A stretch of DNA of 46,652 nucleotides from an uncultured Burkholderiales bacterium (GTDB lineage: Bacteria > Pseudomonadota > Gammaproteobacteria > Burkholderiales > Burkholderiaceae_C): NCBI GenBank assembly GCA_903871545.1, contig CAIQHG010000030.1, forward strand, positions 1 through 46,652, in the 5' to 3' direction. A program made the position numbers and the translations under genes. Below the pieces are notes generated by a model that was given only the letters and a program-made list of their open reading frames with translations, was not told the DNA's origin and ran no database searches. How positions within the stretch are numbered: the stretch's first letter is position 1; every line of letters starts with the position of its first letter. Shown in pieces: positions 1 to 8,610 of this stretch.

Positions 1-117
1 AGGCGGGTTTATTTGGCACAATATACAGCCGAAGTGATGCTGAACCCCGGCACTAAGCATCTGCGCCGGAACGCGGTGCCCTTGGTCCGCGATGGCCGCA
101 AAGTGACGGCGGCATGA
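1..117 (+). CDS. 3' end of a truncated gene, possibly a phytanoyl-CoA dioxygenase (PhyH) family protein
   Basis: An open frame runs in from the left edge and ends at TGA 115-117, giving the last 38 residues of a protein. The tail contains the run LAQYTAEVML and then AVPLVRDGRK, which resembles the C-terminal strand of PhyH-type Fe(II)/2-oxoglutarate dioxygenases, where a QY motif is followed by an A-x-P-x-x-R-x-G ending. That family call is inference from a short stretch; the metal-binding residues would lie upstream, outside the window. About 60 percent of the bases are G or C, against about 25 percent in 121-180, so this gene has a different composition from the DNA that follows it. Confidence 0.45.
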   Translation, partial: RRVYLAQYTAEVMLNPGTKHLRRNAVPLVRDGRKVTAA

Positions 118-1012
118 CCATTGTTTGATTAGAAATTTTATTGATCAACTAATCAAGAGCTACTTTGAATATTTCTAACCTTTACAAGGCAAAATAACCG
201 ATTATTCGTTATCGACAGAAGTCACTCGTTCTTTAGCTCTGTCTATATATATCTGTGACAACTTTGAGAAAAATGATTACATTAGGATTAGTTTTCCCAA
301 TAAAAACATGTTCTTTATCTTACAAAGCCGTGACATGTGGATCATTGCCACCTATTTATAAGATTTATATTTTAGTTGAAAAATTAAGACAATGCCAAAA
401 GCGTTCCTATTAAACCCGTCCGTCACTGACAAGTCTGGCAAAACAGGCAACACCATTGTGGAGTGTTCTTTCGCCGTATTAGGCTCCACTCCTAAGTCCA
501 AAAGAATGTGATTAAACACCTAATCTTTATTGCCATTTGTGGGCGTTTTTTTAAAGATTGCGTCTAACCGCACCCAAAACTTTGCCAATTAGCAAACTCG
601 TTGCTTATTTAAACGCTACACAAGCAAAACGTTGCTGCTCAACACACAGTATTATTTCTCTTTCAAACCCTTCAAATAATGCCAGGATCTTTAAAAGGCC
701 ACTCAATTTGTAAGAGTAGTTTTGCAGCAAAGGATTATTGACAAAAAAGCTCAGCACGATTCCAGCACGATTCAAGTACGAGTAAGAGTAAGGGTAGCAA
801 AGATATCAGCAGCATCAATAAAATCTGGGACAAGCATGTCAAACAAAACCACAGATTCTTTCCCAATTTTGATGGCCAACGTTACATAAAATTTTGAATT
901 AAGTTAAAGTATTTGTGAGGCATCTTCGCATTAACTTTAAGAGAACAAGCAGTTCACAGTTAATTTGAAGATGAACCTAAGATAAAATGAACTTTTAAAA
1001 AGTAGTAATTAC
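118..1012. other. AT-rich intergenic stretch, no convincing gene
   Basis: Nearly 900 bases without a recognisable gene. Visible structure: GTGGAG at about 459-464 can pair with CTCCAC at about 483-488; a perfect small hairpin lies at 510-525 (GATTA / TAATC, six-base loop); an eight-base inverted repeat (AATCTTTA at 522-529, TAAAGATT at 552-559) encloses a run of seven T at 546-552; and an 11-base tandem duplication (CAGCACGATTC) sits at 752-773. A 55-codon open frame on the minus strand (352-519, GTG start) has no recognised product. The promoter of the PACE gene presumably lies in the last 100 to 200 bases, but I could not pick out a convincing -35/-10 pair. Confidence 0.6.
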
Positions 1013-1486
1013 TTGCAAACTGATTCACACCCTAATCTCAAAGATCCCCTCCTTTATTCACTTCAAGGCTGGAGAAGACGCGTTTTATTTTTAATTAGCT
1101 CCGAAATTTTGGCAATTGGTTGCTCTAGTTTGGGACTCTCATTTCTGTCGGATCAAAGTGTTGCCCATGCCAGTGTTATGGCTATTACTGGGTCTGTAGT
1201 TGCTGTACTTTGGAATTGGCTTTTTAATTACTGGTTTGAAATTTGGGAGCACCGCCAAATCTCACCCAACAGAACCATTTTAAGACGAGTCATGCATGCA
1301 CTGGGATTTGAGCTACCGATGCTTGCGGTATTTGTGGTTTTGTTTGCATGGTGGTTTGAAATTTCATACACAAAAGCATTCTTAATGGACATTGCTATGA
1401 CTATTTTTTTCTTGGTCGGCACGTTTGTTTTTACCTGGGTATTTGATACGCTTTTTGGTCAGCCTAGGTTAGTTCAACGCAAATAA
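1013..1486 (+). CDS. PACE family (AceI-like) small multidrug/biocide efflux transporter
   Basis: A 157-residue inner-membrane protein with four predicted helices (about 25-45, 53-75, 98-118, 123-145) forming two bacterial transmembrane pair domains. Signature positions of the PACE family are visible: Glu31 in helix 1, WNxxxNxxFE at 67-76, RxxHxxxFE at 92-100 in helix 3, and FDxxFGxPR at 144-152. Family members export cationic biocides such as chlorhexidine, and short diamines, using the proton gradient. The N-terminus before the first helix is about 20 residues. The only in-frame start that keeps helix 1 is TTG 1013, since the upstream ATG at 971 runs into a stop, so translation may be weak. 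It stands alone on the plus strand; its leftward neighbours are a two-component system. The substrate cannot be told from sequence. Confidence 0.85.
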   Translation: MQTDSHPNLKDPLLYSLQGWRRRVLFLISSEILAIGCSSLGLSFLSDQSVAHASVMAITGSVVAVLWNWLFNYWFEIWEHRQISPNRTILRRVMHALGFELPMLAVFVVLFAWWFEISYTKAFLMDIAMTIFFLVGTFVFTWVFDTLFGQPRLVQRK

Positions 1487-1543
1487 GAACATCGTTTTTT
1501 TTAGATCGTTGAAAAACCAGATACAAGACAAAGAAATGACCAC

Positions 1544-2287
1544 TTAGTGTTCGATCTTAATTTGTATACATAATTGATACCCTACACCCCAGACTGATTT
1601 GATAGCTGCCTCAGCTTCGGGTGGTTGAGCACTTTTTAATTTTCGTCGAAGTCTGGCTATCAGCTCTTCTAGGGCATGTTTGGACATAAAGTCATTCTCC
1701 TCCCCAGAGGTAAACAAATCAGCAATAAAGCCTGACTCAAGGGTATTGTCCTTAGCTTGTGAAAGTGCAACTAATAGGATTTTTTCTCGGCTAGTTAACC
1801 GCAATTTATGCTGCAAATCGGGGCTCATTAATATTCTGTCCCTCAAATTTAAAGACCACGCCTGTTCTGTATTAATATTTTTAACCCTTCGACCCAAATT
1901 TTGTAAAACCAATACAAGCTCTTCGGGTGAGACTGGTTTGTTTAAATAAAAATCTGCACCACCGTGAGCGTAGCTTGCTAATTTGTCCCCCAATCCTAAC
2001 CTAGCGGTAATAATGACGATTCCAACGAGGGGGAATTTAGCGCGAATCCTTTTGGAGAGTAGTATGCCATTTTCTCCAGGTAAATTTAAATCTATAACAT
2101 AAAGATCGATTACGTCAGGATTGACTAAATCATCAAATGCTGAAGCATTAGCCGTATCAAAAACAGTAAAACCATTGCCTCTCAAGTGATCAGAAATTTC
2201 TTTACGTAAATTATGATCATCTTCGACTAGGACAACATTAAATGGATTTTCGTTAGCTAGGGAGTAACTAAAGGGTTTGGTATTCAT
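1544..2287 (-). CDS. OmpR/PhoB-type response regulator
   Basis: A 247-residue two-domain regulator. The receiver domain (about 16-130) has the acidic pair Asp23-Asp24, the phospho-acceptor Asp66 in VIDLNLPGENG, Thr94, and Lys117 in the LNKPVS motif. The C-terminal part (about 150-245) ends in RLRRKLK and GVGYQL, the recognition helix and beta-hairpin of the winged-helix DNA-binding domain of the OmpR group. It is expected to bind promoter DNA when phosphorylated by the kinase encoded just upstream. The two genes overlap by four bases (ATGA), so they are translated as a coupled pair. Target genes are unknown; the divergent PACE gene ends only 57 bases from this gene's 3' end, and the serine hydrolase lies on the far side of the kinase. 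Confidence 0.9.
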   Translation of the reverse strand: MNTKPFSYSLANENPFNVVLVEDDHNLRKEISDHLRGNGFTVFDTANASAFDDLVNPDVIDLYVIDLNLPGENGILLSKRIRAKFPLVGIVIITARLGLGDKLASYAHGGADFYLNKPVSPEELVLVLQNLGRRVKNINTEQAWSLNLRDRILMSPDLQHKLRLTSREKILLVALSQAKDNTLESGFIADLFTSGEENDFMSKHALEELIARLRRKLKSAQPPEAEAAIKSVWGVGYQLCIQIKIEH

Positions 2288-4257
2288 AGGTCAACTTTTA
2301 ATTTAAAAGAAATAAGATCGTCATCTAAGCACCATGAAATTTGGCCGCCTATCAAGTTGGAGGCAACTTGCACAATATTGAGTCCAATACCCATTCCGGG
2401 CTTCGAAATAAAATTATCGTGTCTGTAATATCTTTTGAATAATTGATCCGGATCAGGGATATTATTGATATCGACTGTGTTTGTGATATTGAAAAAATAA
2501 AATCCGCCAGTAACTTCAACTCCATCTGCCTTTGAGTCTTGAGAAGTGCTTACAACTCCGAAGGAGATATTGATTTCAGAATTTTGACTGCGGTACTTTA
2601 CTGCATTACTGATTAAGTTATCAAGAACGGTAGTGAGTAAGAAACGGTTGCCGAAAATCTCAACAACTTCACGGTTGTTAATTTTAAATATCCGTCCGCT
2701 CTCGTAATCACTAACGATATCTTTGACAAGCTCTGTGAAATTTATGCTCTCATTTTGCTCGTGCTCTTTAGAACTATATTTGTCAAGTTTGGCCGACAAG
2801 AAAACTTGATTCAAAACAGTGTTTATACGATTTGTCGATTGCACAATTTTCTTTGTCCGCTCATTTACTTCACTCTCAAGTGCATGATTATTTTGAATAA
2901 ATGCTGCTGCATAATTTATAGTACTTAATGGATTTTTTATTTCATGCGTAAGCAAATCAACCATTTGCTCTCGCTCATGTAGTTTTTCGTTTAATAGCGT
3001 GACCGTTAATTTACTTGATGCTGCTTCGTTTAAAAGAGTTTGATTTTTTTTATTTTTTTCTAATATTTCAAAAGCGACTATTGAAAAAATGACACATCCA
3101 ATCGCAATCCCGTTCAATCTATAGTCAAAGAAGTCATGAATGAGGAAGTTAAAGTTATTAACGTCAATTAAATTTGAGACGTATAAAAAACCGGAAGTTA
3201 AAATCAAAGAGTAAACGGTATTACCAATCCATATTATCTTACTAATCTTTGAAGGAATAACTGTGGTTATTAGCGCGTAGTAGTTCATACCCAACACACA
3301 AAGTTGTAAAGCTATATTAAATATGTTATTTAGATGGCCAACGTCTGCAAAAGTAGCAACCATATTGGTTATTATTAAAAAAACTATCGCAATAATTGCC
3401 CTTTTATAAAAACGATTGACTGAATAGCTTATAAAAATTTCACGGCATAATAGGCAAAACAAGAGAGACCTAAAGTAAAAAAACAATTCAGGCATGAATT
3501 TTATCAATTCAAAATAGTCTCCTTTAAAAAAATCAAACAAAATACCGTTAAATGAAACGGTATATAAAGTAAGACTAATTTGAAAAAAGACATACACAAG
3601 AATCAGTCGGCTTCTATCGATTAAATAAAAAATTAAAGCCACTACAAAAAGACAAATTCCTACTGCAATAGATATTGAACTTGCCATAATCCTTTTGCTC
3701 ACGACTTTTGATAACTCGTCCTGAGCCACTACTTCCGCATGGATTTGTACAATATTTTGTGACTCAATTTTTAAGTACAGAGTGATTGGTTTTTCAAGAG
3801 TTGACTTTAAGTAAAAGCAGTGGAACTCATCATCACATAACCTTGGATAGCTCATATGCCTGTCTCCTAGCATTTGAGTAGTCCACTCATTTTTATTAAA
3901 TTCAAATAATTGAATTTTGTCTAAAGTTAGGGCACCAACCCGCAATATTAGCGGGTAAACCATCTTTTCTGAAAAATCGTCGGTGACACTCTTTTTGTCT
4001 GATATTACTAATTTGATCCACTGCGTATCATCCGTAAATCCTTTGAGAAGATCTGAATAAAAGGGTGTAAAGTTTAGATTTTCAACACGTCGAATAACTT
4101 CCCTGTTGTCTAAGCTCGTATCATCTGCAATTTCTTTTTTTCCCGAAATCGATTTATTTTCTGAAAAATAATATTTATCGATCTGAATTTCGCTATGAAC
4201 TGCTTGGTTTACAAACACCCACAAACCACAAAACAATAATCTTAAGAGTTTTTGCAC
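2284..4257 (-). CDS. 7TMR-DISM sensor histidine kinase
   Basis: A 657-residue membrane sensor. An N-terminal signal/anchor segment (about 4-20) is followed by a periplasmic region (about 25-185) that looks like the beta-sandwich extracellular domain 7TMR-DISMED2, then seven hydrophobic helices (about 190-400) of the 7TMR-DISM type. A short coiled linker leads to a HisKA dimerisation domain with the phospho-acceptor His438 (LTHEIKNP), an N-box at about 547-556 (NLISNAVKYR) and a glycine box GMGIGL near 625. In characterised proteins the extracellular domain often binds carbohydrates or other small ligands; which ligand here is unknown. The gene is strikingly AT-rich compared with the core genes to the right, which suggests acquisition by transfer. 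It is the upstream partner of the regulator it overlaps. Confidence 0.88.
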   Translation of the reverse strand: MQKLLRLLFCGLWVFVNQAVHSEIQIDKYYFSENKSISGKKEIADDTSLDNREVIRRVENLNFTPFYSDLLKGFTDDTQWIKLVISDKKSVTDDFSEKMVYPLILRVGALTLDKIQLFEFNKNEWTTQMLGDRHMSYPRLCDDEFHCFYLKSTLEKPITLYLKIESQNIVQIHAEVVAQDELSKVVSKRIMASSISIAVGICLFVVALIFYLIDRSRLILVYVFFQISLTLYTVSFNGILFDFFKGDYFELIKFMPELFFYFRSLLFCLLCREIFISYSVNRFYKRAIIAIVFLIITNMVATFADVGHLNNIFNIALQLCVLGMNYYALITTVIPSKISKIIWIGNTVYSLILTSGFLYVSNLIDVNNFNFLIHDFFDYRLNGIAIGCVIFSIVAFEILEKNKKNQTLLNEAASSKLTVTLLNEKLHEREQMVDLLTHEIKNPLSTINYAAAFIQNNHALESEVNERTKKIVQSTNRINTVLNQVFLSAKLDKYSSKEHEQNESINFTELVKDIVSDYESGRIFKINNREVVEIFGNRFLLTTVLDNLISNAVKYRSQNSEINISFGVVSTSQDSKADGVEVTGGFYFFNITNTVDINNIPDPDQLFKRYYRHDNFISKPGMGIGLNIVQVASNLIGGQISWCLDDDLISFKLKVDL

Positions 4258-4531
4258 AATTAGCTATTAGTAAACAAAATGTTATGTCTTCACATAACTG
4301 TATTTTATCAAATCCGACTCAATATTTCCTTATAAACGTGTGTTTTAAAGCGTATTTGATAGATAGGCTAAAAAATCTATTTAAGCCGTAAAGTCAATTG
4401 CCTTCAAGGAAACATTAAAAACGAAAAATCGAGTCTACCTCGGAATAACTCGTTTTAAACCTGTCTAGGGAAAGGCCTAATTCTGATGCCACTAATAAAG
4501 AGCATAAACTATCAATATCAGATAAAGCAAT

Positions 4532-5827
4532 TTATTGGTTTAGGGCGCCATACACAACGGCAGGCAACTTTTCTCTATAAATTTTGCGAATTTCGCCGGG
4601 GGTTGCAGCCATCATAACAACTGCTAAGTCAGACGCAGGATCTACCCAAAAAATGGTACCACTTGCCCCGTTCCATGTGAACTCACCCACATTTCCGTTA
4701 AGGGCCGCAACTCCGCGCGCAGTTCTTACAGCGACACCTAGGCCGAAACCATAACCAGCCCGTGCTGGTTCTGTACCGGACACATTATTTTTAATATTTA
4801 AACCTAGATGGTCTGAGGTCATGAAATTGACAGTATTTGAACTTATGACTCGACGGTTATCAATCTGACCTTTATTTAGCAACATTTGTGCGAAACGGAT
4901 GTAATCCCCTGCAGTGCTAAAAGCACAAGAGCCTGCACAATCGAATTTAGTTTGTTTATCCAATATACCAATTGATTGAGGCTTGCCAGTCATCGGATCT
5001 AACGAAAGAGGTCTAGCAAGTTTTGCACGAAGAGCAGGGCTCGGATGAAAAGTAGTGCTTTTCATGCCCACCTTAGACCACACTCTTTTATTCAAAATAT
5101 TCTCAAGAGAAGTGCCATCAATTTTTTCCTCAATCAGTCCAAGTACGTCGATACCGAATCCGTAATCCCAAACCGTTCCTGGCTCATACAAGAGAGGAGC
5201 ACTCGCTAGTTTTTGTAAGAACTCACCCCCTTCATAAACGAAAGCTGAGCCAGCGGAACTAGGAGGGAACAATTTGTGAATGGGAGTAGAACCTCTATCG
5301 CCGTAGGGCATGCCATTGGTATGGCGCATTAAATCTTGAACCGTAATAGGCTTCAAAACGGGCTTGAGGGAGACATCTCCGTCGGCTTGGATGGTGCCAA
5401 CATGGGAATTTTTAAATTCATCCAACCAAAAGTTAATTGGACTATTTAAAGGTAATTTCCCTTCCTCATAAATACTCAATGCACCTACAGTTGCCATAAC
5501 CTTAGTCATAGATGCGAGATGAAAAACAGAATCTAATGACATGGGTGCGTGGGTAATTGGATCTCTACTTCCGTACGCTTTATAGATAACAAGCTTACCG
5601 TGCCTTGCAACTGCCAATACAGCGCCGGGCATCCGATTTTCGCTGATTTCGGTGTTTATAAAGTCATCAATACGCTGCACGCCCTCCCTGGAAAATCCAA
5701 GTTTTTCAAAATTCCCTCTGGGCAGTGGATCTGGAATACGAGTCTCAGCTATAGCAAAGTTAAAAATTAAAAAATAAGAGGCAATAACGAGACCTGCGGC
5801 AAATACAGATTTGTCAGTTGGTTTCAT
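4532..5827 (-). CDS. Exported serine hydrolase, class C beta-lactamase/EstB-like family
   Basis: A 431-residue protein with an N-terminal signal segment (hydrophobic core about 9-27, cleavage probably near Ala27). The SxxK motif is at 106-109 (SMTK), giving the catalytic serine and its general base. A second motif around 220-228 (WDYGFGIDVLG) supplies the tyrosine of the YxN-like motif, and WNGASGT near 385 stands for the third active-site strand. This arrangement is typical of EstB-like esterases and penicillin-recognising relatives rather than true AmpC enzymes, so it more likely cleaves an ester or amide in the periplasm than gives drug resistance. About 270 bases separate it from the kinase gene and about 260 from cysN, so it is probably transcribed alone. 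The substrate is unknown. Confidence 0.85.
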   Translation of the reverse strand: MKPTDKSVFAAGLVIASYFLIFNFAIAETRIPDPLPRGNFEKLGFSREGVQRIDDFINTEISENRMPGAVLAVARHGKLVIYKAYGSRDPITHAPMSLDSVFHLASMTKVMATVGALSIYEEGKLPLNSPINFWLDEFKNSHVGTIQADGDVSLKPVLKPITVQDLMRHTNGMPYGDRGSTPIHKLFPPSSAGSAFVYEGGEFLQKLASAPLLYEPGTVWDYGFGIDVLGLIEEKIDGTSLENILNKRVWSKVGMKSTTFHPSPALRAKLARPLSLDPMTGKPQSIGILDKQTKFDCAGSCAFSTAGDYIRFAQMLLNKGQIDNRRVISSNTVNFMTSDHLGLNIKNNVSGTEPARAGYGFGLGVAVRTARGVAALNGNVGEFTWNGASGTIFWVDPASDLAVVMMAATPGEIRKIYREKLPAVVYGALNQ

Positions 5828-6088
5828 AAAACTCCCAAAAAAACACTTAATTATTGAAAAATGACTTTGTAACGCTTTAGAAAATAAACTGTGTCTAGCT
5901 GAATATTGAGCATGTTCTCAATTAGCCGCTTATTGGCAACACCACGTTGATCGCCTAGGTAACAATAATACTACCAATACTTTTGATTAAAGTTTCCACT
6001 AGCTAAAAACGCTTTGGAATATCAAAAAGGGAAAAAATTTAGTTTTCTCTGACCCGACATGAGCCAAAACAGCCTGCTAAAGACTATT

Positions 6089-7426
6089 TTAATTTATCAG
6101 CACAGCAGCGGAAGTTTTGTGTGTGGCGGTATCAACCAAAATCATTGCGCCCATTAAACGCGATTTAAGAAAAGATTGACTAAGAATGGGCTCTTTGAGA
6201 GTTAATTCAATGGTGCCAATCTCATTGGTATTCAGTGATTCTGTTTTTTCTTTTTGCAGGGTCACGATATTAATTGTGTTTTCAATTTGAGTGACCTGCG
6301 CCTTCACCCATTGGTGGCCGTGAAGCGCCCAATAAGTTCTCCCACTTAGCAACGGTTCGTCGTCTAACCAAGCAACTGTTGCCTTTAATCTTCGAGTAGG
6401 CTCGATTGCGGATTTTGATTCATTGGGTCCGTACACCACCAACCAGTCGCCCCTTGAGACATCGATCTCTCGCTCTAAAGTAACCCCTACTTGTTGTCCC
6501 GCCTGCCCAATGCGTGGGTCATGCTGAGCCCGAACTGAATTGACAATTTCCGCTACTTTTGCAGTTTGTCCGCTGGGATGAACTTGTACTGCATCCCCAA
6601 GTTTTAACTCACCATTTGCAACGCGACCCCATAAAATTCTTCTCCCTTTATTTGTTCGGTTAGAGTCGTGCTGTTTTTCGATCCACTGGATACAAACGGT
6701 CGGGACCCCCTCATATTCTGGGGGAGTACTGGGAAGCTTTTCTAAAATAGCAATTAAACTTTTTCCCTCGTAGCCGCACCAATTTTCTTTTGAATTTACG
6801 ACGTTCCACCCTTTTAAGGCTGATATTGGTACAACATCGCAGACTTCAATCTTTGCTTGAGCTGCAAAGGTCTTGAGTGCAGCTCTTATATTGTTGAACG
6901 CTTTAGTTGGGTCTGTCACTGCGTCTAGCTTGTTTACTACAAATATAATACTTGGAACCCTTAACAGATTCACAAGAAGCGTGTGTCGCCGCGTTTGATC
7001 CAGTAAGACCAGATCCGATTTCGCCCAGTCAAGCTTGGTGGAATCTACAATTACGAGCGCTGCGTCGGCGCTTGAGGCGGCCGTAACCATATTGCGCGTG
7101 TACTGCTCGTGTCCCGGTGTGTCGCCAATAATAAATTTTCTTGCCTCCGTGGCAAAGTAACGATAGGCCACATCAATAGTGATGCCTTGCTCTCGCTCCG
7201 CGGAGAGGCCATCCGTTAGAAGAGCTAAATCGGTTTGTCCTTGGCGTTGAACGCCTGCAAGGTGATCCTCAAGCACAGCCTGCGAATCCACCAAAAGCCT
7301 ACCAATCAAGGTGCTTTTGCCGTCATCAACCGATCCACAAGTGATAAACCTAAGTGCATTCAGGGGATCTTTAGAGTGGCTCATGCTCAAAGTTGAAGGG
7401 GGAGTGAGATCGGATAGTTGTGACAT
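6089..7426 (-). CDS. cysN: Sulfate adenylyltransferase subunit 1 (GTPase subunit)
   Basis: A 445-residue protein of the EF-Tu-like GTPase family that couples GTP hydrolysis to formation of adenosine phosphosulfate (APS) from ATP and sulfate, together with CysD. G1 is GSVDDGKS (31-38), G3 is DTPGHEQ, and G4 is NKLD, followed by two beta-barrel domains. The length matches stand-alone CysN; no CysC (APS kinase) domain is fused at the C-terminus, which fits a pathway that reduces APS directly. It is the last gene of a leftward group tauE-cysH-cysD-cysN. An internal methionine at residue 15 (MSHSKDPLNAL) is a plausible alternative start, nearer to the usual N-terminus of the family. Confidence 0.95.
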   Translation of the reverse strand: MSQLSDLTPPSTLSMSHSKDPLNALRFITCGSVDDGKSTLIGRLLVDSQAVLEDHLAGVQRQGQTDLALLTDGLSAEREQGITIDVAYRYFATEARKFIIGDTPGHEQYTRNMVTAASSADAALVIVDSTKLDWAKSDLVLLDQTRRHTLLVNLLRVPSIIFVVNKLDAVTDPTKAFNNIRAALKTFAAQAKIEVCDVVPISALKGWNVVNSKENWCGYEGKSLIAILEKLPSTPPEYEGVPTVCIQWIEKQHDSNRTNKGRRILWGRVANGELKLGDAVQVHPSGQTAKVAEIVNSVRAQHDPRIGQAGQQVGVTLEREIDVSRGDWLVVYGPNESKSAIEPTRRLKATVAWLDDEPLLSGRTYWALHGHQWVKAQVTQIENTINIVTLQKEKTESLNTNEIGTIELTLKEPILSQSFLKSRLMGAMILVDTATHKTSAAVLIN

Positions 7427-7519
7427 GGGTTTATATTTTAGATTTGAAATGCTATTTGTCGATTGACTTAGATTTTTTGTGCTCAGATGAAAATTTATTT
7501 TCCATTTGTAGATAATCCA

Positions 7520-8503
7520 TTAAAAATAGCCGTCTTTTTTCCTCTTCTCCATTGAAGCCTCAGAGGTTTGATCATCCATTCGGGTCGCCCCTCGCTCACT
7601 TTGTTTGACACTAAGCGTCTCCGTCACTATTTCCTTAGGTGTCCTGGCATGACTAGAAACTGGGCAAGTGCATGTAATGTCGCCAATCGTTCTAAAACGC
7701 ACATCCATTAGTTTGGATGTCTCGCCCACCTTTAATTGAGTTAAAGGGGTCACCGGTACCAATAGGCCTTTGCGCTCTACTATTTCCCTTTGATGGCTAT
7801 AGTAAAGACTTGGCAATTCAATTTGTTCGCGCTCAATGTACTGCCACACATCCATTTCAGTCCAGTTGGAGATTGGAAAAACCCGGAAGTGCTCTCCCGG
7901 CTGTAGTTTGGTGTTGAACAAACTCCACAGCTCAGGGCGTTGGGACTTAGGTTGCCAGGTCCCAAAACTGTCTCTGTGTGAGAAGATTCGCTCCTTAGCG
8001 CGCGCTTTTTCTTCATCTCTCCTAGCACCACCGATTAAGGCATCAAATTTATGTTCCTCAATGGCCTCTAAAAGAGTGACCGATTGATGAGCGTTCCTCG
8101 GCTCATCTGGATTGCTTAAGCGCACTGTGCCTCGCCTCATTGAGTCCTCAAGGCTGCGAACAATGAGTTGCGCTCCAAGTTGTTGTGCGCGGTAATCTCT
8201 AAACTGTATGACCTCCTCAAAGTTGTGACCCGTGTCGATCATCAGCAGTGGGTAAGGGATACGTCCTGGGCCAAACGCTTTTTCTGCGCACCGCAGCATA
8301 ACCAATGAATCTTTTCCCCCCGAAAATAAAAGTGCAGGTCTCTCAAAGCTTGCTGCAACTTCGCGCAGTATAAAGATCGTCTCACTCTCCAACCCGTCTA
8401 AGTGGGACTGGCTTGGGGAAAATGATGGCGGCGTATCTTGCGGCTTAACTTGACTTGTATTTTCGGGCGAGCTTGCGAGAGGTGGATTTTCAATAGTAGA
8501 CAT
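7520..8503 (-). CDS. cysD: Sulfate adenylyltransferase subunit 2
   Basis: A 327-residue PP-loop ATP pyrophosphatase, the catalytic half of ATP sulfurylase. The PP-loop SGGKDS is at 61-66 (GGKDSLVML), and the conserved features GGARRDEE, FPISNWTE and VWQYIE follow in order. It makes APS with CysN. The first 32 residues form a proline/serine-rich extension before the usual beginning of the family (LDGLESETIF). The next in-frame methionine lies too far inside the fold, so the extension is probably real, although the ribosome-binding site is weak. The gene sits 93 bases upstream of cysN and 107 bases downstream of cysH, consistent with one operon. Confidence 0.95.
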   Translation of the reverse strand: MSTIENPPLASSPENTSQVKPQDTPPSFSPSQSHLDGLESETIFILREVAASFERPALLFSGGKDSLVMLRCAEKAFGPGRIPYPLLMIDTGHNFEEVIQFRDYRAQQLGAQLIVRSLEDSMRRGTVRLSNPDEPRNAHQSVTLLEAIEEHKFDALIGGARRDEEKARAKERIFSHRDSFGTWQPKSQRPELWSLFNTKLQPGEHFRVFPISNWTEMDVWQYIEREQIELPSLYYSHQREIVERKGLLVPVTPLTQLKVGETSKLMDVRFRTIGDITCTCPVSSHARTPKEIVTETLSVKQSERGATRMDDQTSEASMEKRKKDGYF

Positions 8504-8610
8504 TTATGATCTTTTAGACAATTGGAATTTAATGATTAGCGGTGGCCAAGAAATCGCTCAACGTTGAAATAGCTCGGCGCTTTAGCCAATATAGGCTGCT
8601 GCACCAGGCT

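Noticed and set aside
1500..1543. T-rich run after the PACE gene as an intrinsic terminator
   Set aside because: A run of T is present, but no stable GC stem precedes it.
4532..5827. Serine hydrolase as an AmpC-type resistance gene
   Set aside because: The motifs fit EstB-like esterases better than AmpC, and no ampR-like regulator adjoins it.
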